Source: Prostheceraeus crozeri (lineage: Eukaryota > Platyhelminthes > Polycladida > Euryleptidae). Taken from it: a stretch of DNA of 64,000 nucleotides. A model generated the notes under the pieces. That model searched no databases and was not told the origin of the DNA. It was given only the letters and a program-made list of their open reading frames with translations. Position numbers and translations under genes: made by a program. The DNA lies in NCBI GenBank assembly GCA_907163375.1, contig CAJQUW010008951.1, positions 126,501-190,500 of the forward strand. Reading direction: 5' to 3'. How positions within the stretch are numbered: the first letter of the stretch is position 1; each line of letters begins with the position of its first letter. Shown piece by piece: positions 1 through 8,717 of this stretch.

Positions 1-7
1 TGAAAGA

Positions 8-3000
8 ATGATTTCTCTTTCAGGTGATGTGAGTTCCAGCTCAGGACTCTCGCGACAAGGCAACGAGTGGGAATGTGCCGACTGCGGACATATGTTTACA
101 AGGAAGCACAGTCTCCTTCGACACATCAAACAACGTGTGTGTCAACGCAAAGCGGCGTCAATCTCCGGAGGTGAAGTTGATTCTGACGATGACATCTCCT
201 TTCCTTGCGATTTGTGCCCTCTTTCTTTTGATAGTCACTTTCAGCGATCTTCGCACAGACTTCAACACACGCATGCAAATGATCACTACACCAACGGTAC
301 CTCTACCATCTCCCTTATTAATGTTTCCCATAATAATTTAGTACGCGACTACTGCATGGAGTCCAATACTCAAATAGTAGATTTTCCTGAGTGGCTCCTT
401 CAAAATTCAAACATTATCGAAGCGCTCTTCAACAATTTAGACAATTTTAGAATGAAGGCGCTCATCTACCTTAAACTAAAATATATTAAAATAGATTTTC
501 AAACGGGTCAAGTGACGGAGAGAATACAGTTTCATGTTCCTTCCTCTTCCGCAACCGAAGTTGTAGACTGCGAGTCTTGGCTAAATTTTCACATTCAATG
601 TTTAAAATCAAATGTAGATAAATTCAATCAACGCGACAGCGCTCTCATTTTTGATGGTGTGGACTCAGCCATATTCAAAATTTCCCTATTAGAAAGTCAT
701 GCAGCTCGAGGCACATTTAAACTACCAAAAACGTTGTATAATAAGAAAGCTGTCATCAATGTTGATTGTAAATCACAGTGTTTCAAATATGCAGTCCTAT
801 CCATCCTTCACTATAATGATATCAACGCGCATCGAGATCGCACCTATAGCTATAGACAGTGGGAGGATGAACTAGACTTTGAAGGTTGTGATAGTAACAA
901 CATGAAAATCAAAGATGTAGAAACGTTCGAAAAACATAATAAGATTAAAATTGTCGTTCACGTGTGGGAGAAGGGGTTGAAGGGTGCCCGCTATAATTCA
1001 CGTTCAACTTGTTATGAACGTGTAGTCAACCTCTTATCAGTAAAACAAGATGATAGCGAGGAATGGCACTACTGTGGTATTCCCAAAATCTCTCGCTTGT
1101 ACACTCACTTGGGGCACTCTAAAAGAGGTGAACATTTTGTATGCGACCGCTGCATCCGCTCCTTTTGGAGTAAAGATAAATTTGAAACTCACTATGAATG
1201 GTGCAAGCGAGGTAAATTACAAATGGAACGCATGCCCAAAGATAAAATATTTTCACATAGGGATAATGGTGACGAATTAAGTCCCCTGCGTGTCATTTAC
1301 GCAGACATAGAATGCTACATTGATGATATCATCCACAAGCCAGCAGCCATATCCTGCTATGAAGTATGGCATGACCACTTTAGGAATAGACAAAACAAAA
1401 TGCATACTTGGCAAGGTGAAGATTGCATTTCAAAATTTCTAGAATTTCTCGATAAAGCTGCTAAATTTCAACAATCATATGATTCCCAATTGCAGCGTAA
1501 GTCACTACATATGTCAGATGAAGACAAACAAAAATTTGAAAGTTGCACATCCTGTCCTAAATGTCATAAAACGTTTGATGACGATAAAATTAAGAAAGTG
1601 CGTGATCATGATCACATCACTGGTAAATTTAGAAACGCACTCTGCTCCAAATGTATTTTTTCACTTAGGTTGAGACGTCGTGTACTACCCGTCATTTTTC
1701 ATAACTTTAAGGGCTATGACAGTCATATGCTCATAAAAGGAGGGTTGAGCCAGATGAAATCGTGGCAGTTTACTGTAATAGCACAAACGAGAGAAAAATT
1801 CATGGCAATGACAGCAAAAGTACCAGTAGATAAAACTAAAGAAAATAAGACAGTCTTCTTCGAAATAAAATTTTTAGATTCATTTCAATTCATGTCAGCG
1901 TCACTAGCTTCTCTCGTTCGTAATCTCAAGTTTCTTCCCCATAGTCAAACTTTGAAGAAACACTATCCAAACTTAACGGATGAAATAATCACTCGCAAAG
2001 GAGTCTTTCCTTATGCGTATTTTAGCTCAATGTCTAAACTAAATGAAACAACCCTTCCTTCCATTGACAAATTCAAAAACGATTTGACGGGTGAAGATTG
2101 TCCAGTAGAGGACTATGAACATGCTCAAGAGGCATGGTTAAAATTTGATTGTAAAACGTTTGGCGATTATATGATCGCTTACTTAGAATTAGATGTCATT
2201 TTGCTGGCTGATGTCTTTCAGGAGTTTCGACGAGTGGCATTAGAAGAAGACAAATTAGATCCTGTCCACTTTGTCAGTCTACCAGCCATGTCCTTTAAAT
2301 CAGCCTTTAAAATGACTGGTGAGACCATTCATCTCTTACAAGACCCGGAGATGTATAATATATTTGAGCGCGGAATACGCGGTGGTCTCACATTTGTAAA
2401 TAAACATCATATAAAATCTGAAACAGTAGGTGATGATCATATCCACCTAAAGTACTATGACCAAAATAATTTATATGGTAGTTTACTGTCTAAACCACTA
2501 CCTCATTCCGAGTTTAGTTGGTTAAATCAAAATGAGCTTGAGTATTACTCCAACCCTTCAAACATACTGAAGATTCCAGATGAAGGTGATTGGGGATATT
2601 ATTTTGAAGTGGATTTGATTATCCAAATAGTATTAAAAATAAAACTGCTGATTTCCCACTTGCACCTGAATCTGGCGAAGTGACTGAAGATATGTTTTCA
2701 CCATTCATGTCACAATTTCATAATAACTTAACAGAGTGTGGACAGCCAAGGTACAAACCATGCCGCAAACTTTTACTCACCCAATATGATAAGAAAAATT
2801 ATCTCGTACACTTCTGCATATTAAAATTCTATTTAGAAATGGGCATGCTTCTAAAGTCAGTTCACCGCATTATCAAATTTAGACAGAAAGCCTTCCTCAA
2901 ACCCTACATAGATAGTAACAGTCAAAAACGTGCACTCGCCCAAAATAATTTTGAAAAGGATTTTTATAAATATAAGAATAACAGTCTATTCGGAAAGACC

Positions 3001-3811
3001 ATGGAGGATGTTAGAAAACGTATGAATTACAAACTAGTCGTTGATGAACAAAAATATCACAAATTGACCTCATCACCTCTTTTCATTGATAGAGACATCA
3101 TCGATGAGGATCTTGTAGGTGTTAAAATGATTAAATCAGAAGTTGAGTTGTGCAAACCCATCTATATTGGGCAAGCCGTTTTAGATTATTCCAAGCTTGA
3201 AATGTATCAACTCTTCTACAAAATATTAAAACCATGCCCTCTCGTAAAAGAGGTTCGCTTGCTGGGTGGTAATACAGATAGTTTCTTTTTAGGAATTACC
3301 ACTCAAAAAGATTTAAATTTTAATGAAGTAGGCAAGTCATTAGAAAAATATTTCGACACATCTAACTACATTATATCCCACTCATCCACTCTATTCCATA
3401 CAGAATAAAGCCAAACTTGGTTGTTTTAAGGATGAAACAGCAGGAAAGGAAATAGATGAAATGATTCTCCTCCGTCCTAAAATGTATTCCATGAAACTAA
3501 AAGAATGTGCAGATAGTATTAAGCGTGCTAAAGGTATATCAAAATCCATTGTTCATAAAATGAAACATCGGTCCTATAAGAAGGCCTATAAAAATAAAAC
3601 TATAACGTTTGTCAATATGACAATCTTAAAATCTCAAGTTCATACTGTGAAAACGTACACGTTCAAGAAACGAGCACTTTCAGCATGGGAGGATAAGAGG
3701 TGTTGGATAGGACATAACACATCTCTTCCACATGGACATCCTGACACAAACATACCTCCACCCAAAAGAATAAAACTCACGCTACCACATTCAGGAGATG
3801 TATTGACATAA
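8..3811 (+). pseudogene. Polinton protein-primed family B DNA polymerase (broken)
   Basis: This gene copied the element's DNA using a protein primer. The N-terminal part has C2H2-type zinc fingers (CADCGHMF near residue 23, CDLCPLSF near 67, CDRCIRSF near 380). Around residues 155-235 is a small alpha/beta domain also seen as a separate gene at 13,833-14,243. Exonuclease motifs are recognisable: YADIECYID near 431, HNFKGYDSHML near 565 and YLELDVILLADVF near 725. Between the first two sits an HNH/endonuclease VII-like zinc module (CPKCHKTF ... RDHDHITGKFRNALC, about 515-550). Polymerase motif regions follow: YYDQNNLYG, KNNSLFGKTMED and TDSFFLGI. The gene is broken, with about three interruptions. 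The true start may lie upstream of the window. It points toward the centre of the element, as usual for Polintons. Confidence 0.92.
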
Positions 3812-3960
3812 TCAACTTTAACTCAGTATTTTGATGTTGCTTTTTGTAGATATACATGGTTGTTTTATGTATCGCATGAGATCGTTTCTTCCTTGTGAAT
3901 ATATGCCTACAGTCAGCCCATTCCCCTATATCTGTGAAAAGACTTTTTCATATACATATT

Positions 3961-3974
3961 TTTATTTCAATAAA
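3961..3974. promoter_or_regulatory. Back-to-back poly(A) signals between convergent genes
   Basis: TTTATTTCAATAAA holds an AATAAA on the plus strand, serving the polymerase gene, and an AATAAA on the minus strand, serving the gene ending at 4,011. Sharing a few bases for both 3' ends fits the compact layout. The same arrangement recurs at 8,225-8,260. Confidence 0.6.
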
Positions 3975-4010
3975 CATATCACAATGACTTCACTTTGTTT
4001 TCCGAAACAC

Positions 4011-5540
4011 TTAAGTTACGAGGGATTTAGTATCTTTCACGTGGATGCACTCTTGTAAACCATTGGTAATTTTGATAGCAATAGAGGGTATAGTTTGTTT
4101 GATGACGGGATGATAGAAAATAGATTCAAACATCTTCTCGACTATTCCATATGAAGCGTCTTTATCATGAATGAAATCACGTAAAATGTATTCTTTTTTC
4201 TCGCCAACAGAAATAGGTAAAATCAAATCACTTTGAATGTAAAGGTGCTGTTCATGTTTATCAAGTGTCATTGGTGTTTCTATACCAATCGTATGCGCAG
4301 CAGCAAACACTGTTTGTAGCATTGAAAAGCCAAAGAGTTTTTTCAAATTTTTACTCAATTGACATTGAATGTCATCACCCAGTTTCAGAACAACGCGTTG
4401 ATTTTCAATTGAAAACGAAATGTGGTGTGTCTTTGCATCATATTTACTTTTCATCACATGCTTCAACTTCTGTTGTATATAAGGATTTACTACATGAATG
4501 AAGCTTTCAACTGTATGATATAGACGCGGCATTATATTGATAGCAACTTTAGATTCTTCATAAGACTGGTAAATTTTCTTGATGCGATCGCCATAGATGT
4601 CCACCCACCATTCATCATTAACTGAATCAGCTTTAGTGTGATATTCATGAGAAGCATACACCACACCGCTTCCAATAATAGGCGTATAATGTCTTACAAA
4701 ATGACGCAAGGTTGGAGAGAAATAAACTGTAAGTTTGTCATTATATTTCTGAATAACCAACTTATTTTTGTCCGCCATAATTTTCTCTCCATACGTCTTA
4801 CCCACAGTCTCATTCCATCGTTTTACTAACTCAATAAGTGATAAAGGTTGAACACCACGCTTTTTCAAAATGATGCGTTCTTCGCATTCTACAACATCTT
4901 CATCAAATATTTTAAATCTATAATGAAATTTGTTGATTCGATTTGAATAAACTTTTTTAACATTTGCAGTAGCAATTGACGTTAGATGTAGTCCATGACC
5001 AAAACCAAGATGTGGATAGAATTCACTATCCAACCTCAGCGTAAGACCTTTAGTAAAAGAATGAAAGCGGAGGAACTGTCTCCCACTCCAATGATAGATA
5101 GTAAACTCATAAGCTTTCTTATTTTTATTCTTCATGATGGAAGTATTACCACTGTTGAATGCCTTAATAATTTTCTCATTCCCAAATGGCTCATAAGAAT
5201 CTGATTTTATCTGAATCCATTCATAGTTCCACTTTCCATCTGACGTTAAATTGTATGGGAACTGAAATGCATTATTCATCGTTATTCCATCATGGGTGTG
5301 AGGAGTCAATATCATTTCTTCCAAATCATTCACATTCTGAATATTGCTATCATAGCAAATACTAGAAACGCCAACCTCCCATTCACCTTCTAAATGCAGT
5401 GGCCGATTTAATTCTACTCGATAGTCTGATGGTTTATTTTTGGGAAATTTATTCATAGAAGCATTACTGGGCAAGTAGATTAGAAACGAGTCCTTATTTT
5501 CACTTTCCATATTATTCACATTGGAAAAATATATTAGCAT
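4011..5540 (-). CDS. Polinton-conserved large protein, paralogue A
   Basis: A 509-residue protein of no established function. The N-terminus has FLIYLPSNAS, a DYRVELNRPLHL stretch and GEWEVGVSSI, a pattern I recognise from many animal Polinton proteins (a membrane- or capsid-associated structural role has been my assumption, not a fact). It is paralogous to the next gene (5,550-6,947): the same order of N-terminal block, central beta-rich region and C-terminal strand ending in a hydrophobic beta segment. ATG at 5,538-5,540 opens the frame; a second ATG at 5,508-5,510 sits just before the homology and may be the real start. No signal peptide or membrane helix is obvious. The 3' end meets the polymerase gene tail to tail. 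The frame is open. Confidence 0.75.
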   Translation of the reverse strand: MLIYFSNVNNMESENKDSFLIYLPSNASMNKFPKNKPSDYRVELNRPLHLEGEWEVGVSSICYDSNIQNVNDLEEMILTPHTHDGITMNNAFQFPYNLTSDGKWNYEWIQIKSDSYEPFGNEKIIKAFNSGNTSIMKNKNKKAYEFTIYHWSGRQFLRFHSFTKGLTLRLDSEFYPHLGFGHGLHLTSIATANVKKVYSNRINKFHYRFKIFDEDVVECEERIILKKRGVQPLSLIELVKRWNETVGKTYGEKIMADKNKLVIQKYNDKLTVYFSPTLRHFVRHYTPIIGSGVVYASHEYHTKADSVNDEWWVDIYGDRIKKIYQSYEESKVAINIMPRLYHTVESFIHVVNPYIQQKLKHVMKSKYDAKTHHISFSIENQRVVLKLGDDIQCQLSKNLKKLFGFSMLQTVFAAAHTIGIETPMTLDKHEQHLYIQSDLILPISVGEKKEYILRDFIHDKDASYGIVEKMFESIFYHPVIKQTIPSIAIKITNGLQECIHVKDTKSLVT

Positions 5541-5549
5541 ACGTTTGCA

Positions 5550-6947
5550 TTAACTCTTCATTCGGAAATGGAGTGTGATACTTGTCACAGCATCTTTATG
5601 AAAAGGAATCAACGCACCAGCATCGTCATAAATGGCAATATCAATTTGTGGGATGTAGTTTGATTTCAGCTTTGTATAATGCACTTTCTTGAAAGTATGC
5701 TCAGATAAAATACTGCAGCTTTTTGGCTGGTATGGTATCATTGCTAGCAATGGAGCTTCAACATCTCCCACACGTACATCTTCACCAATATTGGAATATA
5801 TCTGAAAATAGTTAATACGACGCGATAGCGACATGTCTGCGCTAGCTTTGGTTACAGTACCACTTTTAAAGATATTTTGGTCAAAACCCAAAATGTCCAT
5901 TAGAGTTTTATCCATAATTAGTTCAATACCTTTTCCACTTATAGTGAGAGACAAAGTACCTTCTTTTTCAGAAAATGAAATATGTTGGTCATTAATCACT
6001 TCATTTAAATAATCTACAACCAATTTAACTGAAGTAATAATGCGAGGCATCAACACTCTTGTTTCATGTAAGATACCACCTAAAGGCTCTACACACTTTC
6101 TGTATAAAGATACGGTCCATTCTGTATCAAATTGATTTGACCTTTCACATGGTAAATGTTGCATATCAAATTTTCCATGAACAGCTGCAGAACGATGTCG
6201 TAAGAACTGATGAAAATCTTTTGAACAAACTAATACTAGATCATCATCATTTAATTTACTTATTGCAATATGATTAGATGATTTAATATAAGTCAATGTT
6301 GCCACTTGCTTGCCATCAACTCGAAGGAGATAATTAAATTTCTTCGATAATGTTTCAGGAGTCATGTTTGTCTTTCTTGGCTTAATCACAATCTTCTTCA
6401 CCAACGTCTTCTCATTTCTTGGAATAAGATCTACATAATAAGCTTCCTCTCGATATATTAACTGTTTATGAGCACTTATGTGGTAATTAACGTTAAAATT
6501 ATCATAGCTTGTCAAGGCGCTAGCGAGGTAGCCTAAATCATTTCTTAAATTTGGACTTAAACCAACAATCCAATCTTTCTCAACTACATGATGTACATAA
6601 TTATAATCATCATTGTGCGGAGTAAATTGGACAATATGTTTACACGCTCTATTCAAGAAATCATATATAAACTTTTTACATGATAAGAGATCTTTCTTTG
6701 GCCACTGTGGAATGTATACTCGGCACCCCTTTTCACATTGATAAGCAGCTGTACGCCTCATATTAATAGTCATCACCTCATGATCAAAAGTATAGACACA
6801 GTTGCTATAAACAAGTTGAGTGACACCCACTTCCCAATTCCCATTTAGCTGTTGTGCATGATCAATGGGAGTAGAAAAGAGTGCAGCTCGATTACTAGTA
6901 AATCTCTTTGTAGCCGCATTGCTAAGCAAAATATGATAAAACGACAT
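5550..6947 (-). CDS. Polinton-conserved large protein, paralogue B
   Basis: A roughly 465-residue protein, paralogue of the gene just downstream. It starts MSFYHILLSNAATKRF, with GNWEVGVTQLVYSN about 45 residues in, matching FLIYLPSNAS / GEWEVGVSSI in paralogue A. The C-terminus (DIAIYDDAGALIPF ... SITLHFRMKS) matches the usual end of this Polinton family. The open frame extends to 6,968 but the first ATG is at 6,945-6,947, supported by homology to paralogue A. Nine bases separate it from paralogue A, so the two probably share a transcript. A virion role is inferred from family context only. The gene starts 35 bases from the divergent plus-strand gene at 6,983, so a bidirectional promoter must lie in that gap or inside the genes. 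Confidence 0.75.
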   Translation of the reverse strand: MSFYHILLSNAATKRFTSNRAALFSTPIDHAQQLNGNWEVGVTQLVYSNCVYTFDHEVMTINMRRTAAYQCEKGCRVYIPQWPKKDLLSCKKFIYDFLNRACKHIVQFTPHNDDYNYVHHVVEKDWIVGLSPNLRNDLGYLASALTSYDNFNVNYHISAHKQLIYREEAYYVDLIPRNEKTLVKKIVIKPRKTNMTPETLSKKFNYLLRVDGKQVATLTYIKSSNHIAISKLNDDDLVLVCSKDFHQFLRHRSAAVHGKFDMQHLPCERSNQFDTEWTVSLYRKCVEPLGGILHETRVLMPRIITSVKLVVDYLNEVINDQHISFSEKEGTLSLTISGKGIELIMDKTLMDILGFDQNIFKSGTVTKASADMSLSRRINYFQIYSNIGEDVRVGDVEAPLLAMIPYQPKSCSILSEHTFKKVHYTKLKSNYIPQIDIAIYDDAGALIPFHKDAVTSITLHFRMKS

Positions 6948-6982
6948 TTTTATATTGCTAATCTGCAACTTTGCATAACATC

Positions 6983-7339
6983 ATGAAGACTTGGATTTTG
7001 GACTCTCTACAATATATCAGAGTTGATCGTGATGGAAACGTACATTTCAAAAATTCTCATGGTCATACATCAAGAGGAATTACATTAACATGGCGACAAT
7101 TTGTCAACCTCAATGATATCATGAGGGATTTGGAATATTTTGAAACATTAAGATTCATCTCCTTGGGTGATCAAGTTTGGCTTCAACATTACAGAAATGA
7201 AATTCAAATCTACCATTCTCATTCCGCAAACTGTTTCTCATTTCGCAAATACAATTGGGAGAAGTATAGAAGATATATACATCGCTCCATCATGACATTT
7301 ATTCGTCGTGAGTTCATCGCCCTACTATGCAAATCTTAA
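6983..7339 (+). CDS. Small protein, first of a tandem paralogous pair (possibly PC4-like)
   Basis: A 118-residue protein starting MKTWILDSLQYI. The ATG at 6,983-6,985 matches the start of its paralogue at 7,362 (MSWKLDSLQRI). Both share the order: DRDGNVHFK-type strand, G(I/F)(T/A)L(T/S) followed by a helix, a strand LGDQVWLQ / IGNRIWLR, EIQIYHS / RIQLYHS, then F(S/T)F and a W-E-K-Y helix. The strand-turn-strand-helix blocks with GITLTWRQF resemble the single-stranded-DNA-binding coactivator PC4 (KGISLT...W), but this is a weak, by-eye match. It is in a plus-strand block with a TBP-like gene between minus-strand genes. A role in transcription or DNA binding is a guess. Confidence 0.6.
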   Translation: MKTWILDSLQYIRVDRDGNVHFKNSHGHTSRGITLTWRQFVNLNDIMRDLEYFETLRFISLGDQVWLQHYRNEIQIYHSHSANCFSFRKYNWEKYRRYIHRSIMTFIRREFIALLCKS

Positions 7340-7361
7340 TCAGGCATGACTACTACACATC

Positions 7362-8012
7362 ATGAGTTGGAAATTAGATTCCCTACAACGTATTGAAACG
7401 GATCATGATCGAAACGTCTATTTCAAAGATTCAACTGGAAATGTGAGAAGAGAGTTTGCTTTATCTTATCGTCATTTTCAATCTCTACATCATATCATGA
7501 AGGACTTGAAATACTTCTATATGAAAAGACATTCACGTATTGGAAATCGCATCTGGCTGCGCGTCAACAATCGGCGAATTCAACTCTATCATTCCCAACT
7601 TCATACTAACTTCACATTTCATCAAGGTAGTTGGGAAAAGTATAAAAGGAAGGTACATCGCTCAATTTACTCATTCTTTCATCATGAAGCGCCATCGCTA
7701 CACCATCGTCAACATTCTCCGTCGCTTCAGACTCTACACCAAAATCGATCTCACAACATTACACCAACAGCTTCCAAACAGCAAGTATTACCCGGGCCGT
7801 CCTCAAATGTTAGTGGTGAAGATGAACAATTCACGGAATCTTCAACTCTTCCCAAATGGGACTGTACAGATTCTCGGCGCCCTTTCTCATTCATCGGCGC
7901 AGTCAATGCGCTTAGAGCTACAAAGACTACTACGTCGGATATGGAAGAGGGAGAGGTGTGTGATGTCGAATCTGACTGTGGACAATATGGTGATCTCTAC
8001 TCAATTGAGTGA
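7362..8012 (+). CDS. Small protein, second of the tandem pair, with long overlapping tail
   Basis: The frame encodes 216 residues. Residues 1-107 are clearly paralogous to the gene ending 22 bases upstream (LDSLQRIETDHDRNV, FALSYRHF, IGNRIWLR, RIQLYHS, SWEKYKRKVHRSI). After about 7,680 the frame becomes rich in Ser, Thr, Gln and His with no pattern. It runs 329 bases inside the TBP-like gene in another frame. The likely reading is that the conserved part is the working domain and the tail is open because it overlies another gene; a genuine double-coding region cannot be excluded. Function is unknown; see the upstream paralogue for the weak PC4-like resemblance. Confidence 0.55.
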   Translation: MSWKLDSLQRIETDHDRNVYFKDSTGNVRREFALSYRHFQSLHHIMKDLKYFYMKRHSRIGNRIWLRVNNRRIQLYHSQLHTNFTFHQGSWEKYKRKVHRSIYSFFHHEAPSLHHRQHSPSLQTLHQNRSHNITPTASKQQVLPGPSSNVSGEDEQFTESSTLPKWDCTDSRRPFSFIGAVNALRATKTTTSDMEEGEVCDVESDCGQYGDLYSIE

Positions 8013-8229
8013 CAGTCTATCATTTTTGAAGATTCGTACCAGCAGTTATAGTTTGTGTTATGAACCCGAACTTTTTCCTGCAGCTCTCATTAGTTGTTGG
8101 TTACCTGTGCATGTGGCAATCTTTCATAATAGTAAAGTGATCATTACTGGACTAAAATCTCATGTACAAGCAAATGTGATCCTAGACTATCTCATTGAGT
8201 ATGTACGTACCCAGCGGATTGTAAAATAA
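7684..8229 (+). CDS. TATA-binding-protein-like protein of the Polinton
   Basis: A 181-residue protein beginning MKRHRYTIVNILRRF, about the length of the TBP core. It aligns by eye with both pseudo-repeats of the TBP saddle. Repeat 1: TIVNILRRF (TBP VVNIVATV), KIDLTTL (KLDLKKI), YYPGRP (YNPKRF), NGTVQILGA (SGKMVCTGA), then a helix SAQSMRLELQRLL (EQSRLAARKYA). Repeat 2: DNMVIST (QNMVGSC), YEPELFPAALI (YEPELFPGLI), NSKVIITGLKS (SGKVVLTGAKV), then the C-terminal helix VILDYLIEYV. The YEPELFP match is exact. In the host TBP recognises the TATA element and seeds RNA polymerase II initiation; here it may direct transcription of the element's own genes, one of which has a good TATA box at 15,945. The ATG at 7,684 starts just before repeat 1. 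The stop overlaps an AATAAA. The frame is open. Confidence 0.85.
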   Translation: MKRHRYTIVNILRRFRLYTKIDLTTLHQQLPNSKYYPGRPQMLVVKMNNSRNLQLFPNGTVQILGALSHSSAQSMRLELQRLLRRIWKRERCVMSNLTVDNMVISTQLSDSLSFLKIRTSSYSLCYEPELFPAALISCWLPVHVAIFHNSKVIITGLKSHVQANVILDYLIEYVRTQRIVK

Positions 8230-8260
8230 AAAACAATTTTTCCAACATGATGTTTTTATT
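8225..8260. promoter_or_regulatory. Convergent poly(A) signals after TBP-like gene and protease
   Basis: AATAAA at 8,225-8,230 overlaps the stop codon of the plus-strand TBP-like gene. TTTATT at 8,255-8,260 gives AATAAA on the minus strand, overlapping the protease stop. Only 26 bases separate the two stop codons. Confidence 0.6.
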
Positions 8261-8717
8261 TCAAATCATGATAGAACTTACAAATCATTTTTTCATTAGA
8301 GGATGGATTACATGAAAAGTTTTGAATAACAGATGGAAATCGAGATACATGTAAACGTTTTAAGATGAAGTACAGTACAAAAGCACCACACGTTGATGAA
8401 AGTGGATGTTGTAGTATGCGTTCATTTCGCTGATATTGACGCGTATGTTTTCTCAACCACTGCTGTGTTGGTATATTTGGAGGTTGAGCAAGAGAGTCAA
8501 ATAGTTCACCACGTCGGTCTTCTCCAATAAAGATCGCTTTCCAATGCTCACCGCCTAAATTCTGAGAATGAGTGTTTAGCACAATAAAGATGGGATAGTG
8601 ATTTACTGCAGGTGGTAAGGTATCGAGTGAATAGACATTATCGAAAGCTTTCAACGTCGCTTCGTCTGCATTACGCTGCACTTTAGTCTTAATATCGTCA
8701 GCAGTCAACCAACTCAT
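8256..8717 (-). CDS. Adenain-like cysteine protease (Polinton PRO)
   Basis: A 153-residue protein with the layout of the adenovirus maturation protease/Ulp1-type fold: His58 in GGEHWKAIFIG, Asp74 in ELFDSLAQPP, Gln103 as candidate oxyanion residue, and Cys110 in SSTCGAFVLYF. The family cuts capsid and core precursor proteins during particle maturation. It is shorter than adenovirus adenain (about 204 residues), which is common in Polintons. The start codon shares one base with the stop of the capsid gene upstream (TAATG), so the two are likely co-transcribed. The frame is open and the catalytic residues are visible. Confidence 0.9.
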   Translation of the reverse strand: MSWLTADDIKTKVQRNADEATLKAFDNVYSLDTLPPAVNHYPIFIVLNTHSQNLGGEHWKAIFIGEDRRGELFDSLAQPPNIPTQQWLRKHTRQYQRNERILQHPLSSTCGAFVLYFILKRLHVSRFPSVIQNFSCNPSSNEKMICKFYHDLK

